From contig AP018271.1 of NCBI GenBank assembly GCA_003994795.1, positions 62,001 to 126,000 of the forward strand: a DNA stretch of 64,000 nt, in the 5' to 3' direction. Under the pieces are notes generated by a model. It saw nothing but the letters and a program-made list of their open reading frames with translations. It was not told the origin of the DNA and made no database searches. The stretch comes from Cylindrospermum sp. NIES-4074. Lineage in GTDB: Bacteria > Cyanobacteriota > Cyanobacteriia > Cyanobacteriales > Nostocaceae. The translations under genes were made by a program, and so were the position numbers. Shown piece after piece: positions 44,941 through 54,936 of the stretch (its first letter is position 1; each line of letters begins with the position of its first letter).

Positions 44941-47586
44941 TTACTGTTGAATTTCAGTCTCTTGAACTTTAGATTTAGCTAAAATTGCCTGTGCGTGATT
45001 GTTGGCTTGTTCAAAAGCTTGTAATAATTCCTGTGTAATTTGATTAGTTTGCACCTTACCAGATTCCAAGCTGAAAATTATTTGTCCATTCTTGTGCGCG
45101 ATCGCTAAATCCTTACGCTCGGCATTGTACGCTAAATCATACACTTTGCCCCGAACAACAGTGGAACCATCTTGAGCAGGCTGACCCCACACCGCGCCAA
45201 TTCTTTGCGCCATTTCAGTGAGGCGATGCAGTTTCTCTAACTGTGTCTTATCCTGTTGCATTGCGGCGTAAGCTTTGCCAGATAAGGGCTGACCTGCTTT
45301 GAAAGCATTGGCTACTTCCACAATCCGTTTTTTGTAATCATCAGACTTGCCTAAGCTATTGGCATTATCGTACCAATTTCTCAAGTCTTCGATAGTGACA
45401 GAGGGCAAGTGAGTTTCTTGGGGAGGTGTAACTTGGTTTTGTGCTTGAGGAAAGGGCAGAATTTTTCCATCCACATAATCCCCCAACGGTTCCATCTGCA
45501 ATCCCCATACCTGTGATTTTCCCGTAAATAGTTCGGCTATTGCTTGGGGAGAATGCTTTTCCATATCCGCCCATTGCTGTTGATAACTGGGATCAGCAAT
45601 CATCTGTGGCGTAATTTGATACTGCTTACCTACTCGAAAGGCTACTTGTTTGCCCCCACCAGAAGCGTTGACGTTTAGCCCCCCGTAGGCGATTGCAATA
45701 TCGCCCTCCTTAAATCCATATTGTTTGTACGGCTCATACGCCCTGGTGGTGTGTACCCTTCCATGTCCGCGCATAGCGTCAATGCAACTATCCACAGGCA
45801 GAGGATTGTTTTGACCATACATCATCAATGGGTAATTCATTGGGATTGGTTTACCCGTAATTACAACTTCATTTACTGATGGTGCAGCTACAGGCGTAGT
45901 TGGGGAAGTCTGTTGTTCTTGTACAACTTGACCATTGGCTGTTGACTGTTGATTTGATGCAACTTGATTCTCGTCTATCGGCTGTGATGGCTGCAAAGGA
46001 TTGGGTCTATTAAGAAGCGATCGCACTTTGGACTGATACTCCTGCGGGGACTCAATCACTGCTCCAAACTTCTTAATCATTAACGCTTTGACAGAATCAG
46101 AAGTAGATGAATTAACCAAGTTAAATACAGCTAGCCCCTTTTTAGTCTCCAAGGGAACTTCCTCTGGTGAGAGTTGAGCAAATACCACATTTTTCTGTTG
46201 CAACCATTGAGTAACAGTCGGCAGTTTGTGATTATCCACGGCCATCAGCGTGACACCCAGCATTTTATCCTCCCGACTGGCAAACAAGATAGTGGGGCGC
46301 TCTTTGATTTTCGTTAGTATCGGTGCAGTAGCTTCTATCATCTGCTGCTGCTGTTGGTTTACCTGTTGTGTGCCAAATGCCTGAGATTCCTTAATCCAGG
46401 TTTGGGGGTATTGAACTGTTTCGGGGTCAAGTTTGAGTATCGCTGTAGAGTAGTTACTTTGGATATTTGCTTGTACTTGTGTTAATTTCCCTGGCTGTAA
46501 GACACCTATTTCCTTTAGGGCTTCCTTATCTTTTTTAAAGAATAATACACCTAACGGCTGACCATTCAGGAACACTGCATCTTTTACCTGGGTTGGTGAT
46601 ACTTGTAATATCAAATTGCGATAGTTTTCATCATTAAATGTTTGCCCTTTGTAGTCATAATTACTAATTCTATTAATTCTTAGTAAATTTCCATTTGGCG
46701 AAGAAGCCAGCAAAAATCCCAGCTTTTCATTTTCAGAAATTGTTTTTAACTTCAGGTTTAAGGGTTGACCGTCTTTAACAAGATTAAATGCTTCAAGCTG
46801 TTTAACTGAATCCGCGTCTAATTCTCCCAATGTTTTACCGTCTAATTTGATTTTCACCGTTTGGCTAGGTACTGTTTTTGTGCCAATTTCTATCGTCACA
46901 TCTTCGGCATTGAAAGTTCGCACTGGATAAGCAAAATTACTAATTTCTCTGATAGTAAAATTTACGATTGGTTTTCCTGGTATTGAAACTGTGGCATTGG
47001 CTGTATAGGTTTCCCCAGGAATAATATTGGCTAGTGCTTGTGTGCCAATTGGTAGCTGTCCCGTTCTTGGTTCAAGCATGGCATATTCTTTATACTGCCC
47101 ATCAGTATCCTGTACGAATACCAATCTTGAAGCGTGCCGCTTATGTCCTGGGGGGTGATGGGATGCCCTAATTTCAATCGGGTACTTTTCATCTATATTC
47201 CACTCCTTACCACGGAAATTGTTGGACTCATTACTGAGGGTTCCCAAGGTGAGTTCTGTAAATTGCAGTTGATTCAATCGAGATACTATTTCATCCCCAA
47301 ATGCTGCAAACACGAAGTTTGGGATTTTCTTTTGAATTTCTTTTTGGGGTTGCTTATCCTCATCAAGAGACTCTACACCTTCCTTTTGCTTATCCTTACG
47401 TTCCAGTTCATCCTGTCTTGCCGCACCAACAGCCCAAGCGGCGGCAGCGGCTGATAATCTCTCTACTGGAGGTATGCTATCTCGAAATGACTCGGCATAT
47501 GAATACGCTTGGTCAAACATCAGCTTCGTTTGCCCACGGGAGAGTTCTGGTTTGAGTTCCACTAGTTTGGCATTATTGGTAGCCAT
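44941..47586 (-). CDS. Large plasmid protein, 5' end removed by IS630
   Basis: 881 residues from the first ATG, but the same frame continues upstream to the IS630 edge at 47669 (reading AYRKLGTVSQQSVTDYNLKPG before the methionine), so the true N-terminus is lost. I do not recognise the family. Seen: a helical start (PPVERLSAAAAAWAVGAARQDELERKDKQKEG), repeated beta-type blocks, each with an 'NF-Y' type core (ISNFAYPVRTFNAEDVTIEI; ISNYDYKGQTFNDENYRNLI), a Toprim-like or compact alpha/beta segment (MLGVTLMAVDNHKLPTVTQW), a Gln/Pro-rich linker, and a segment MRGHGRVHTTRAYEPYKQYG. The last 150 residues are helical. Such length and composition suit a conjugation or replication protein's C-terminal region, but that is a guess. 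Its expression now would need a promoter from the IS. Confidence 0.55.
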   Translation of the reverse strand: MATNNAKLVELKPELSRGQTKLMFDQAYSYAESFRDSIPPVERLSAAAAAWAVGAARQDELERKDKQKEGVESLDEDKQPQKEIQKKIPNFVFAAFGDEIVSRLNQLQFTELTLGTLSNESNNFRGKEWNIDEKYPIEIRASHHPPGHKRHASRLVFVQDTDGQYKEYAMLEPRTGQLPIGTQALANIIPGETYTANATVSIPGKPIVNFTIREISNFAYPVRTFNAEDVTIEIGTKTVPSQTVKIKLDGKTLGELDADSVKQLEAFNLVKDGQPLNLKLKTISENEKLGFLLASSPNGNLLRINRISNYDYKGQTFNDENYRNLILQVSPTQVKDAVFLNGQPLGVLFFKKDKEALKEIGVLQPGKLTQVQANIQSNYSTAILKLDPETVQYPQTWIKESQAFGTQQVNQQQQQMIEATAPILTKIKERPTILFASREDKMLGVTLMAVDNHKLPTVTQWLQQKNVVFAQLSPEEVPLETKKGLAVFNLVNSSTSDSVKALMIKKFGAVIESPQEYQSKVRSLLNRPNPLQPSQPIDENQVASNQQSTANGQVVQEQQTSPTTPVAAPSVNEVVITGKPIPMNYPLMMYGQNNPLPVDSCIDAMRGHGRVHTTRAYEPYKQYGFKEGDIAIAYGGLNVNASGGGKQVAFRVGKQYQITPQMIADPSYQQQWADMEKHSPQAIAELFTGKSQVWGLQMEPLGDYVDGKILPFPQAQNQVTPPQETHLPSVTIEDLRNWYDNANSLGKSDDYKKRIVEVANAFKAGQPLSGKAYAAMQQDKTQLEKLHRLTEMAQRIGAVWGQPAQDGSTVVRGKVYDLAYNAERKDLAIAHKNGQIIFSLESGKVQTNQITQELLQAFEQANNHAQAILAKSKVQETEIQQ

Positions 47587-47669
47587 CCCTGGCTTGAGGT
47601 TGTAATCTGTTACCGACTGCTGGCTGACTGTCCCCAGCTTGCGGTACGCGGGTTTTCCATCCTCTGTTA

Positions 47670-48734
47670 CAGCAATTTGAGATCAAACACGCCACAAAGA
47701 TCGTAAACTTTAAAAATGTAAAAAAAGAAGATTATTGAGAAATGGCAGCATATTCCATTGACTTGCGAAAGAAGATATTAAGTGCGTGGCAAAACCAAGA
47801 AGGTACGCAGAGAGAGTTAGCGGAAAGATTTAAAGTTAGTTTATCATTTATCCGTGACTTTTTGCGTCGGTATCGAGAGACGGGGGAGATAACTGCCAGA
47901 TCCCAAGGAGGAGATCGGCGCTCAAAGCTTAAAGATAAAGAGCAAGAATTATTAAAGATAATGGTGACAGAGCAAAATGATCTATATTTGCGAGAAATTC
48001 AAGCAGCAATCAAAGAGCGCGCATGTATAGAAGTAAGTATATCAAGTTTGTCCCGTACTCTCAACCGCTTAAAATTAAATCGTAAAAAAAAACTTTAGTA
48101 GCGACTGAGCAAGCGACAGAACGAGTACAAGAATTGCGCCATGAATTTCGGCGTTGGTTAGATACTATAGATGTTAGAAACCTGGTATTCATCGATGAAA
48201 CAGGTGTAAATCTAGCTATGACAAGACACTATGGTAGGTGTGAAGGTGGAGTCAGAGTCTATGATAATCGCCCAGGAAATAAAGGTAAAAACATGACTGT
48301 AATTGCAGCTATGAGCGATGAAGGCTTAATTGCCACTATGACTTTCCCCGGTAGTTTGAATACGGCTAGTTTTTTAGTTTTTATCGAGCAAATATTACTA
48401 CCTCAGTTGTGGCGGGGAGCAATTGTAGTGATGGATAATTTACCTGTACATTATGCTAATACGGCAAAAGCAATAATAGAATCTGTTGGCGCTAAAATTA
48501 AGTTTTTGCCTCCATACTCGCCTGATTTATCACCAATCGAATTATGTTGGTCAAAGTTAAAAGAAATTCTTCGTTCTGCTAAAACTCGCACATTTGATAC
48601 TCTTAATGAAGCAATCACTATGGCTGTTAATACTATTACTGATGAAAATGCGCTAAATTGGTTTCATCATTGTGGTCTATTTTTTGACCCTATTAGAAAG
48701 CTATTCCTGTAGTGGGTTTGATCGCAAACTGCTG
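47670..48734 (+). mobile_element. IS630-family insertion sequence, copy 2 (1065 bp)
   Basis: Same length, ends and transposase as the copy at 19456-20520, and apparently identical in sequence; same orientation, 28,214 bases away. TA lies at both edges (47668-47669 and 48735-48736). Unlike copy 1, its two flanks belong to unrelated genes that both lack their 5' ends, so it marks a rearrangement junction. Confidence 0.9.
47742..48712 (+). CDS. IS630-family transposase, copy 2 (-1 frameshift)
   Basis: The same two-frame transposase as in copy 1: helix-turn-helix part at 47742-48098, DDE part to 48712, joined by a -1 slip at the nine-A run at 48084-48092. Both translated parts match copy 1 residue for residue. 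This points to recent transposition or recombination and to a functional transposase. Confidence 0.85.
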
Positions 48735-49527
48735 TAATTCGTTGGATATTGTAGGCGATGCACGAGCCTATGAACTCAGTTTCCGTCAACCTCTGCTCCG
48801 GCAGGCTTCGACTAGTTCAACCCAAGAATTGGCGTTGGGGCTAACTGTTTCCCGACTAGAAAGCGAATCATCATTGCAAGATACTCCTTTCCCCATCTCG
48901 GTGGGTGCAGATGCTTCGGGTCGCACAAGAGTTTTTGCACTCAGGTTTTTCCAGGACTGGTCACATCGAGGACTTGACCAGTCTTTGTACGCTCGTTCAA
49001 CTTTTAGTTTTGGTTTAGATGCACTAGATTCGACCATCAATCCCGAACCTCCCGATGGACGTTTTTTTAGTTGGGTTGGAGAAGCTTTATGGTTGAAACG
49101 TTTGGGTAATAGTAATAGTTCCCTTGTTGTAAGATCACGTCTGCAATTGTCCGACCGACCACTGCCTGTATTCGAGCAGATTAGTATTGGAGGTATCAAT
49201 AGTGTCAGAGGTTATCGCCAAGATAGCTTTATTTCTGACAACGGTTTTCTTTTATCCACAGAACTACGCATTTCGGCTTGGAAGACTCCAACTCAAGAAT
49301 TGCAAATCGCTCCTTTTGTCGATTTTGGCACAACCTGGAACAACAATAGTTCTAATATTTTCAGCCCGACGGGAAGTTTAACTTCAGTCGGGTTAGCTCT
49401 CCAATATCGAAGCGACCGCTTCAATGCCCGCCTTGACTGGGGCATTCCTTTTAATGAAATAACCAACAACTCAAACACTTGGCAGGAAAATGGAGTCTAT
49501 TTCTCGGTCAATTATCAATTATTTTAG
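48735..49527 (+). pseudogene. TpsB/ShlB-type outer-membrane transporter, C-terminal part only
   Basis: About 262 residues of a beta-barrel: alternating strands (YELSFRQPLLR; LALGLTVSRLE; LYARSTFSFGLDAL), the conserved TpsB motif SIGGINSVRGYRQDSF, and a last strand ending in Phe (VNYQLF), typical of outer-membrane barrels. Two-partner secretion transporters are about 550 residues with a signal peptide and POTRA domains; those are missing because the IS630 copy sits on the break. A GTG inside the IS (48712) could start a fragment, but it could not be exported. It would have secreted large adhesin or hemagglutinin-like proteins. It overlaps the next gene by 38 bases. Confidence 0.8.
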
Positions 49528-51994
49528 AAAAATTAAGTACCTGATGTTAGCTCTGATATTTACGCTGATAGTAGTGCTTAATCACAGAATAATACTAGCC
49601 GCTACTCCAAACCTAGAAATAGCGCGATCGCTGACACAGCAAGGATATTCTCAATTATATAATGGAGATGCTGAATTGGCTTTGAAAACATGGCAATCAG
49701 CTTACCAAGCTTATGAGCAATTAAACAATAAGCCGGGGATGACTGGTAATTTAATTAATCAAAGTTTAGCTCTTCAAGCACTGGGTTCCTATATTAGCGC
49801 CTGTCAAGTTCTCACTCAAGCTTTACTAATAGAAGAAAAAATCTGCCCTGGTTCCTTACAAAGACAAACCAATCTTTCTCAAACCTTGTCTTTTTTAACA
49901 ACGTTTCCAGAATCTCCTACACAGATTGTACTTGTTGGGTTATATAACTTAGCTAATGTTTTGAGAGTTTTGGGTGAACCAGAGATTTCAAAAGAAATCT
50001 TACAACAATGTTTAAACTTGGCTAGGCAATCACAAAATGTAGAAATGCAGAATAATGTATTATTAAATTTAGCTAATACAGAAGTTATACTTTACAATCA
50101 AGCCAAAAATAAGTATCAACTTACTGATGATTTTACTGCTCAAAGAAAAGCTTTTACTTTAGCAAAGTCTAAATTTGACAATGCCCAAAAGTTATATCAA
50201 AAACTTATTAACAGCCCAAGTAATATTTCTCTAAAAGCTAAATTCAACTTGCTGAAATTACTTCTAGATAATACATCAACACAATTATATCAAAATATAT
50301 TTTTAAGCGATTTTATTTATAATTTGGTAAGTGATATTATAATAAACTTAAAACAATTTGAATTACTGCCAAAAATTGAATCAATTTATAGTCAACTTAA
50401 TTTTTCTAAAAACCTAATAAAAATTGTTAACAACCAGGATTTTAAAGTAAAAGGTTTAACGAATACTCATTTAGTATCACTAGCTTTATCCTTATCCCAA
50501 GAAGCCTTAGCTAATGCTAAGAAATTAAATAACTCCAGAGCGATAGCTTATGCCAATGGCATTTTAGGATATATTTACACCGCGTCACAGCAATTATTAA
50601 AGGCCGAACATTTTTTTTATGAGGGAATGCTATATGCTCAAGCGGTACAGGCTTGGGATATCGCTTATCAGTGGCAATGGGAATTAGCAACTCTGTATCG
50701 ACTATCCGGTAAAATCGAGCAAGCTAATCAATTTTACATTACTGCTATTAAAAATCTTGATAAAGTTCGTAGTGACATTTTATTATTTAACTCGGATATT
50801 CAATTTGGTTTTCAAGAAAAGGTCGAACCTTTATATCGGGAGTATATAGCTCTGTTGCTCAACAAAGATGGGTCTAATAAAGCATACGAAAAACGAGCTA
50901 CTGAAATTCAGGAACAACTTAATTTTGCTGAAATAGAGAATTTCTTGCGCTGTGGGAGATTTTCTGAAAACGCCTTAGAAGCAAGAAATAATAAATCAAA
51001 AGATTTACCTTATATTATTTACCTCATCAAATTAGTTAACCGAGTAGAGGTTCTTGTGAAAACCACAAAAAATATTTATCGCCACACAGTAGATATAAAT
51101 ATAGTTGATGAACCTCTGACTAATTTATTTAATATTATTCAAAAACCAGAATTTTTAGAAACACAAGGCTACAATTTTCTTCCTTATTCCCAGGCTGTTT
51201 ATCAATTATTGATACAGCCAATTAGACAATATTTACCATCTTCAGGAACAATAGGTTTTGTTTTGGATAGCTATTTTCAAAACCTACCCATAAATTTTAT
51301 GCACGATGGGGAAAAATATCTATCTGAACCATATATTATTTCCGTAGGCTCTAGTGCTAAACAATTACGGGAATCGCTGTTTAAGCCTACTCCAATTTTA
51401 GTTAGTGGTGTCTCTAAAGTTGGCCCTAGCTTCAATAATGCCATTGTTCCTAAAGATTTACGTCCTTTACCTCAAGTCAAACTAGAGATTGAAAATATTA
51501 AGAGAAACAATCCTTCTGCTCTCACGTTAATTGATACTGAATTTACCCGTGACCGATTTAAACAAGATGTTGAGAGTAATTCTTTTTCAGCTATTCATTT
51601 AAGTACACACGCTCAATTTAGCTCGGATCTAGAACAAACCTTTGTCTTAGCCTGGGATAAACCTCTGGGCGTTCAAGATTTAAAATTTTCTTTTCAAAAT
51701 AAAACTAACCTTGATCTGCTAGTGCTTAGTGCTTGCCAAACTGCCAAAGGCGATCGCCGCTCTTTTTTGGGGATTGCTGGGGTAGCCGCACAAGCCGGAG
51801 CGCGTGGGGTGCTAGCCAGTCTTTGGTTAGTTGACGCTGAATCTACTGCTCAATTAATGAGTAAATTTTATGACGGCTTAAACCAAGGATTCACCAAAGC
51901 AGAAGCATTACATTTTGCACAATTGAGTTTACTAAAAAGCGATAAATATTCCCACCCTTATTACTGGAGTGCTTTTGTTCTTGTAGGTGGGTAA
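49490..51994 (+). CDS. TPR-CHAT domain protein with signal peptide
   Basis: 834 residues from ATG 49490; a later ATG near 49541 would start directly at the hydrophobic signal (LALIFTLIVVLNHRIILAA). Residues 50-450 contain TPR-type helix pairs (LTQQGYSQLYNGDAELALKTW; AYANGILGYIYTASQQLLKA). The C-terminal 300 residues are a CHAT caspase-like protease domain, with the catalytic His in FSAIHLSTHAQF near 704 and Cys in LLVLSACQTAKGD near 748, ending YWSAFVLVGG as is typical. CHAT-TPR proteins next to TpsB genes are common in multicellular cyanobacteria. Export implies a periplasmic or surface role, perhaps processing the secreted partner. Both catalytic residues are intact. Confidence 0.85.
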   Translation: MESISRSIINYFRKIKYLMLALIFTLIVVLNHRIILAATPNLEIARSLTQQGYSQLYNGDAELALKTWQSAYQAYEQLNNKPGMTGNLINQSLALQALGSYISACQVLTQALLIEEKICPGSLQRQTNLSQTLSFLTTFPESPTQIVLVGLYNLANVLRVLGEPEISKEILQQCLNLARQSQNVEMQNNVLLNLANTEVILYNQAKNKYQLTDDFTAQRKAFTLAKSKFDNAQKLYQKLINSPSNISLKAKFNLLKLLLDNTSTQLYQNIFLSDFIYNLVSDIIINLKQFELLPKIESIYSQLNFSKNLIKIVNNQDFKVKGLTNTHLVSLALSLSQEALANAKKLNNSRAIAYANGILGYIYTASQQLLKAEHFFYEGMLYAQAVQAWDIAYQWQWELATLYRLSGKIEQANQFYITAIKNLDKVRSDILLFNSDIQFGFQEKVEPLYREYIALLLNKDGSNKAYEKRATEIQEQLNFAEIENFLRCGRFSENALEARNNKSKDLPYIIYLIKLVNRVEVLVKTTKNIYRHTVDINIVDEPLTNLFNIIQKPEFLETQGYNFLPYSQAVYQLLIQPIRQYLPSSGTIGFVLDSYFQNLPINFMHDGEKYLSEPYIISVGSSAKQLRESLFKPTPILVSGVSKVGPSFNNAIVPKDLRPLPQVKLEIENIKRNNPSALTLIDTEFTRDRFKQDVESNSFSAIHLSTHAQFSSDLEQTFVLAWDKPLGVQDLKFSFQNKTNLDLLVLSACQTAKGDRRSFLGIAGVAAQAGARGVLASLWLVDAESTAQLMSKFYDGLNQGFTKAEALHFAQLSLLKSDKYSHPYYWSAFVLVGG

Positions 51995-52050
51995 TTAATC
52001 TCACGACTGGTCTGACAACCATAATCTGACAACCATAAATTAGTCACTTT

Positions 52051-53025
52051 TTAACTTTTTTTGCCAGCAGTAATTTTTAACCTAGTTTCTAGTGTAGATA
52101 ACTCTACAGTATTATTTGTTTCTTGTGCTAATTTTTTAGCTTGGAGATATGCCTCGTTAGCCTTTTCGGGAAAATGGGCTATTAAGTAGCGATCACCTAA
52201 CAATCTATAAATAGTTGGGTTGGTTGAGCCTGCTTTAGCCCTAGCGTTTAAGACTGTTATTGATTCGTTGACTAAATTTTGTGCTTCATACACTGCATCC
52301 ATATCAATCGCTAATTCATCAGGCGACTGCTGGAGGTTCTCCAAAATGTTAATAGTCTGTTCTACCTGCTGTAGCCTTTCAGTTGAGACTAACAATAACA
52401 GCGCCGAGCTACCATCTATTACTTCATCGCCTCGCATAGCCACTATATCTATAGTGTATGTCTGCCCTGGTTTCAACGCTAGCTGCTCTTGCGGATAAGG
52501 TAGACTTTCGCCTTTGACTTCCACCTGCCAGTTAATACCTCCGTTTCCTTTTACCCGCACAATGTAATCAGTAGCTCCCTTTGTCTTAGTCCAAGATAAT
52601 ATCGGTCTTGAGTTGTTAATTACCACTCCATACGGTGTAATCTTACTCGGCTTATTCTCTTCATCTGGCCCTTTAAAGATACGGCATTTTCTGCCTTGTA
52701 AAACATTACATCCTCTGCCTTCATTAGCTGCTAGTGGAAAGCATTGTTTACCGACTACATCACTAGGGATATCCATTATTTTACCTCTTGGGTAACAGAG
52801 GATTTTTACCTTCCCACCATTGGCTGCGCTGACTCTATCTTCACTACATAATTTTGTTAAAGGTTGATAGCGAATATCTCCGCTTATCACTTTCGCTATT
52901 GGTTCACAAGACGATGCAGCTTGCCGATTTGTCCTCACTACTTGCTGCTGCTGCCCACGACTTACACTGACATTTGCTAATATTAATCCTGATATAATTA
53001 CTCCGATCCAGATTTTCTTCAACAT
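52051..53025 (-). CDS. Secreted protein with beta domain and helical repeats
   Basis: 324 residues. The N-terminus is a clear signal peptide (MLKKIWIGVIISGLILANVSVSRG). A Cys-containing region (SSCEPIAKVISGDIRYQPLTKLC, then GRGCNVLQGRKCRIFKG) resembles FecR-like or sheet-rich domains found with cyanobacterial CHAT and kinase clusters. Then a fibronectin-like strand set (PILSWTKTKGATDYIVRVKG; GQTYTIDIVAMRG), and a helical C-terminus with one TPR-like unit (LLGDRYLIAHFPEKANEAYLQAKKLA). Exported, probably periplasmic. It is followed 48 bases upstream by the kinase gene on the same strand, and the two are likely one transcript. Family name not certain. Confidence 0.65.
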   Translation of the reverse strand: MLKKIWIGVIISGLILANVSVSRGQQQQVVRTNRQAASSCEPIAKVISGDIRYQPLTKLCSEDRVSAANGGKVKILCYPRGKIMDIPSDVVGKQCFPLAANEGRGCNVLQGRKCRIFKGPDEENKPSKITPYGVVINNSRPILSWTKTKGATDYIVRVKGNGGINWQVEVKGESLPYPQEQLALKPGQTYTIDIVAMRGDEVIDGSSALLLLVSTERLQQVEQTINILENLQQSPDELAIDMDAVYEAQNLVNESITVLNARAKAGSTNPTIYRLLGDRYLIAHFPEKANEAYLQAKKLAQETNNTVELSTLETRLKITAGKKS

Positions 53026-53073
53026 TGATTTATCTATTTAATTTCACAAACTATTTATCAACCATACCAATAT

Positions 53074-54936
53074 TTATTTCCTCTTAAATATGCGTTCTAT
53101 TAATTCCCCTCGCCATTTCTGTACTTCTGGCAACCACGTATCCATTCTTGCCAGTAAACATATTTCGCCATAACTACTTGCAGAGTTTATATCTCCTAAT
53201 GCTTCTTTCGCTTTCGATAACAAGCAATATACATCAACTCTTTGTGAATCTAACTTAAAGGCTGTTTGCAAATCTTTATCCGCCCCTCGATAATCTTTCT
53301 GCATTAGTTTCGCCCATGCTAAATTTTTATATAAAACTGCTTTTAATTGTTTATCACTAGATGCGACTTTTTTTAATCCTTCTATTGCTAGTTTTTGGGC
53401 TTGAGCATAATTTCCTTGTAAGTTATTCAGCCTCGACAAATTATTCACAGCAATTAACGCCTGCTCTTGACCATATTTAATTGCTAAATTATATTGCTGT
53501 TGGGCTAAATCATATTTTTCTTGTTCCTCATAAAAGTTAGCTAAATTGTAATGCCCTTCCCAAGAATTAGGCTCTAGCCTGAAAAGCTGTTGGTAAGTTT
53601 TATTTACACAGTCTACATCTCTCAATAATTGACAAGCCAACGCCAAGTTATTATACGAATCTACATCATTTGGATTATATTTAGTAGCTAGAATGTAATA
53701 TTTCTTTTCTAGTTTTAAATCGTCTTTAACTCTTCCTGCTTTATCAAAGTAAAATTTGGATATTTGATTACTTAATTCAGGGCGTATCTTTACTGCTTGG
53801 TCAAATATCTTTTGCGCTTGCTCTGAATTGTTGTCTGTCTCTAGCTTTTGGCCTTGTTCCACTAAATTATTTGCGTAGGCTGGTAATCCTAGCGTATAAC
53901 CTAATAAACCTATCAAACCAAGACTAGCGATCGCTGCACTGAATATGAAGGGTTTCGACCTTGTTATTCTATAAAACTTACTTTGCCCAGGCAGTTTTTT
54001 CAGTCGCCACAAAATCATCCTAGTCGTTTGCGGTCGATGTGCTGGATTGGGAGCCATCAACTCATTAATAAAATCCGCCAAAGGCTTATCTATCTGCGGC
54101 GCTTTATGTTTCCAGATTAGTCTCCCCGTATCGTGGTTTGTCTCTAATTCTCTTAATTTTACCCCCGTTACTAAGCGAACCATAGTCCGTCCTAAAGCAA
54201 AAAAATCAGACTGTGGAACCGCGTGACCATGCGCTTGTTCTAGCGGACTATAATAATGGGAAATTACTTTGGTGATTTCGTAATTACTGATAGTTCTGTC
54301 TGTTCCTCCGGTCGAGCTTACCTTGGCTAAATAAGTATCTGTTATCTGGCGTACAGCCCCAAAATCTATTAAATATAAATTTCCTTCTGGATCTAAAATT
54401 ATATTGCTTGGTTTGATATCTCTATGAAAAAATTCTGTATGATGTACTATATCTAGTATTGCTACTATTTGTTCTAACCAATATATCGCTAACTCTTGTG
54501 AAATTGGAGGATGAGTTTCTATCCAATCTTCCAAATTTTCTCCTTCGATTTTATCCATGACCAAGCATCGCAATTTAAAGGGGCTGTTCTCTGATTCTAC
54601 GGTGAAGTAGTCATCCTCTCCGTTTGTCTGCGGAATATTTGGATGATCTATTAATTGCAAGGCTAAGATTTCGCGCTCAAATCGCTCCACAAATTGAGGC
54701 GAACTCCATTTTAGTATCTTCATAACTCGTCGTTTAGGCCCAGGACTCCATTGCGTCCCAGAATCCTCTACTTCAAAAATCTCATTTTCCGTGAACGGGT
54801 TGCGATCTAATTCTCTTAATGGTTTAATCAGACGGATACGCTCATTGATCACCAACGATGTACCGCAAGAAGCGCATTTGTCGGCATCATCAGGATTCTG
54901 CCGTTGCTCACACAGAGGGTTGATACAGTAATTCAC
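53074..54936 (-). CDS. Zinc-ribbon Ser/Thr protein kinase with TPR repeats
   Basis: 620 residues. The N-terminus is a four-cysteine zinc ribbon (CINPLCEQ, then CASCGTS), a cyanobacterial '4-Cys' kinase feature. The kinase domain covers about 40-310: invariant Lys region RVMKILKWSS, catalytic loop FFHRDIKPSNIIL near 170, DFGAVRQ near 192, and YYSPLEQAHGHAVPQSDFFALGRTM. One membrane segment follows (FIFSAAIASLGLIGLLGYTL near 330), then TPR repeats to the end (SYNNLALACQLL; GHYNLANFYEEQEKYDLAQQQY). So it is a Hanks-type kinase with a cytoplasmic catalytic part and an outer TPR sensor. The CHAT, secreted and TpsB proteins nearby suggest it regulates or senses that system. Confidence 0.9.
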   Translation of the reverse strand: MNYCINPLCEQRQNPDDADKCASCGTSLVINERIRLIKPLRELDRNPFTENEIFEVEDSGTQWSPGPKRRVMKILKWSSPQFVERFEREILALQLIDHPNIPQTNGEDDYFTVESENSPFKLRCLVMDKIEGENLEDWIETHPPISQELAIYWLEQIVAILDIVHHTEFFHRDIKPSNIILDPEGNLYLIDFGAVRQITDTYLAKVSSTGGTDRTISNYEITKVISHYYSPLEQAHGHAVPQSDFFALGRTMVRLVTGVKLRELETNHDTGRLIWKHKAPQIDKPLADFINELMAPNPAHRPQTTRMILWRLKKLPGQSKFYRITRSKPFIFSAAIASLGLIGLLGYTLGLPAYANNLVEQGQKLETDNNSEQAQKIFDQAVKIRPELSNQISKFYFDKAGRVKDDLKLEKKYYILATKYNPNDVDSYNNLALACQLLRDVDCVNKTYQQLFRLEPNSWEGHYNLANFYEEQEKYDLAQQQYNLAIKYGQEQALIAVNNLSRLNNLQGNYAQAQKLAIEGLKKVASSDKQLKAVLYKNLAWAKLMQKDYRGADKDLQTAFKLDSQRVDVYCLLSKAKEALGDINSASSYGEICLLARMDTWLPEVQKWRGELIERIFKRK

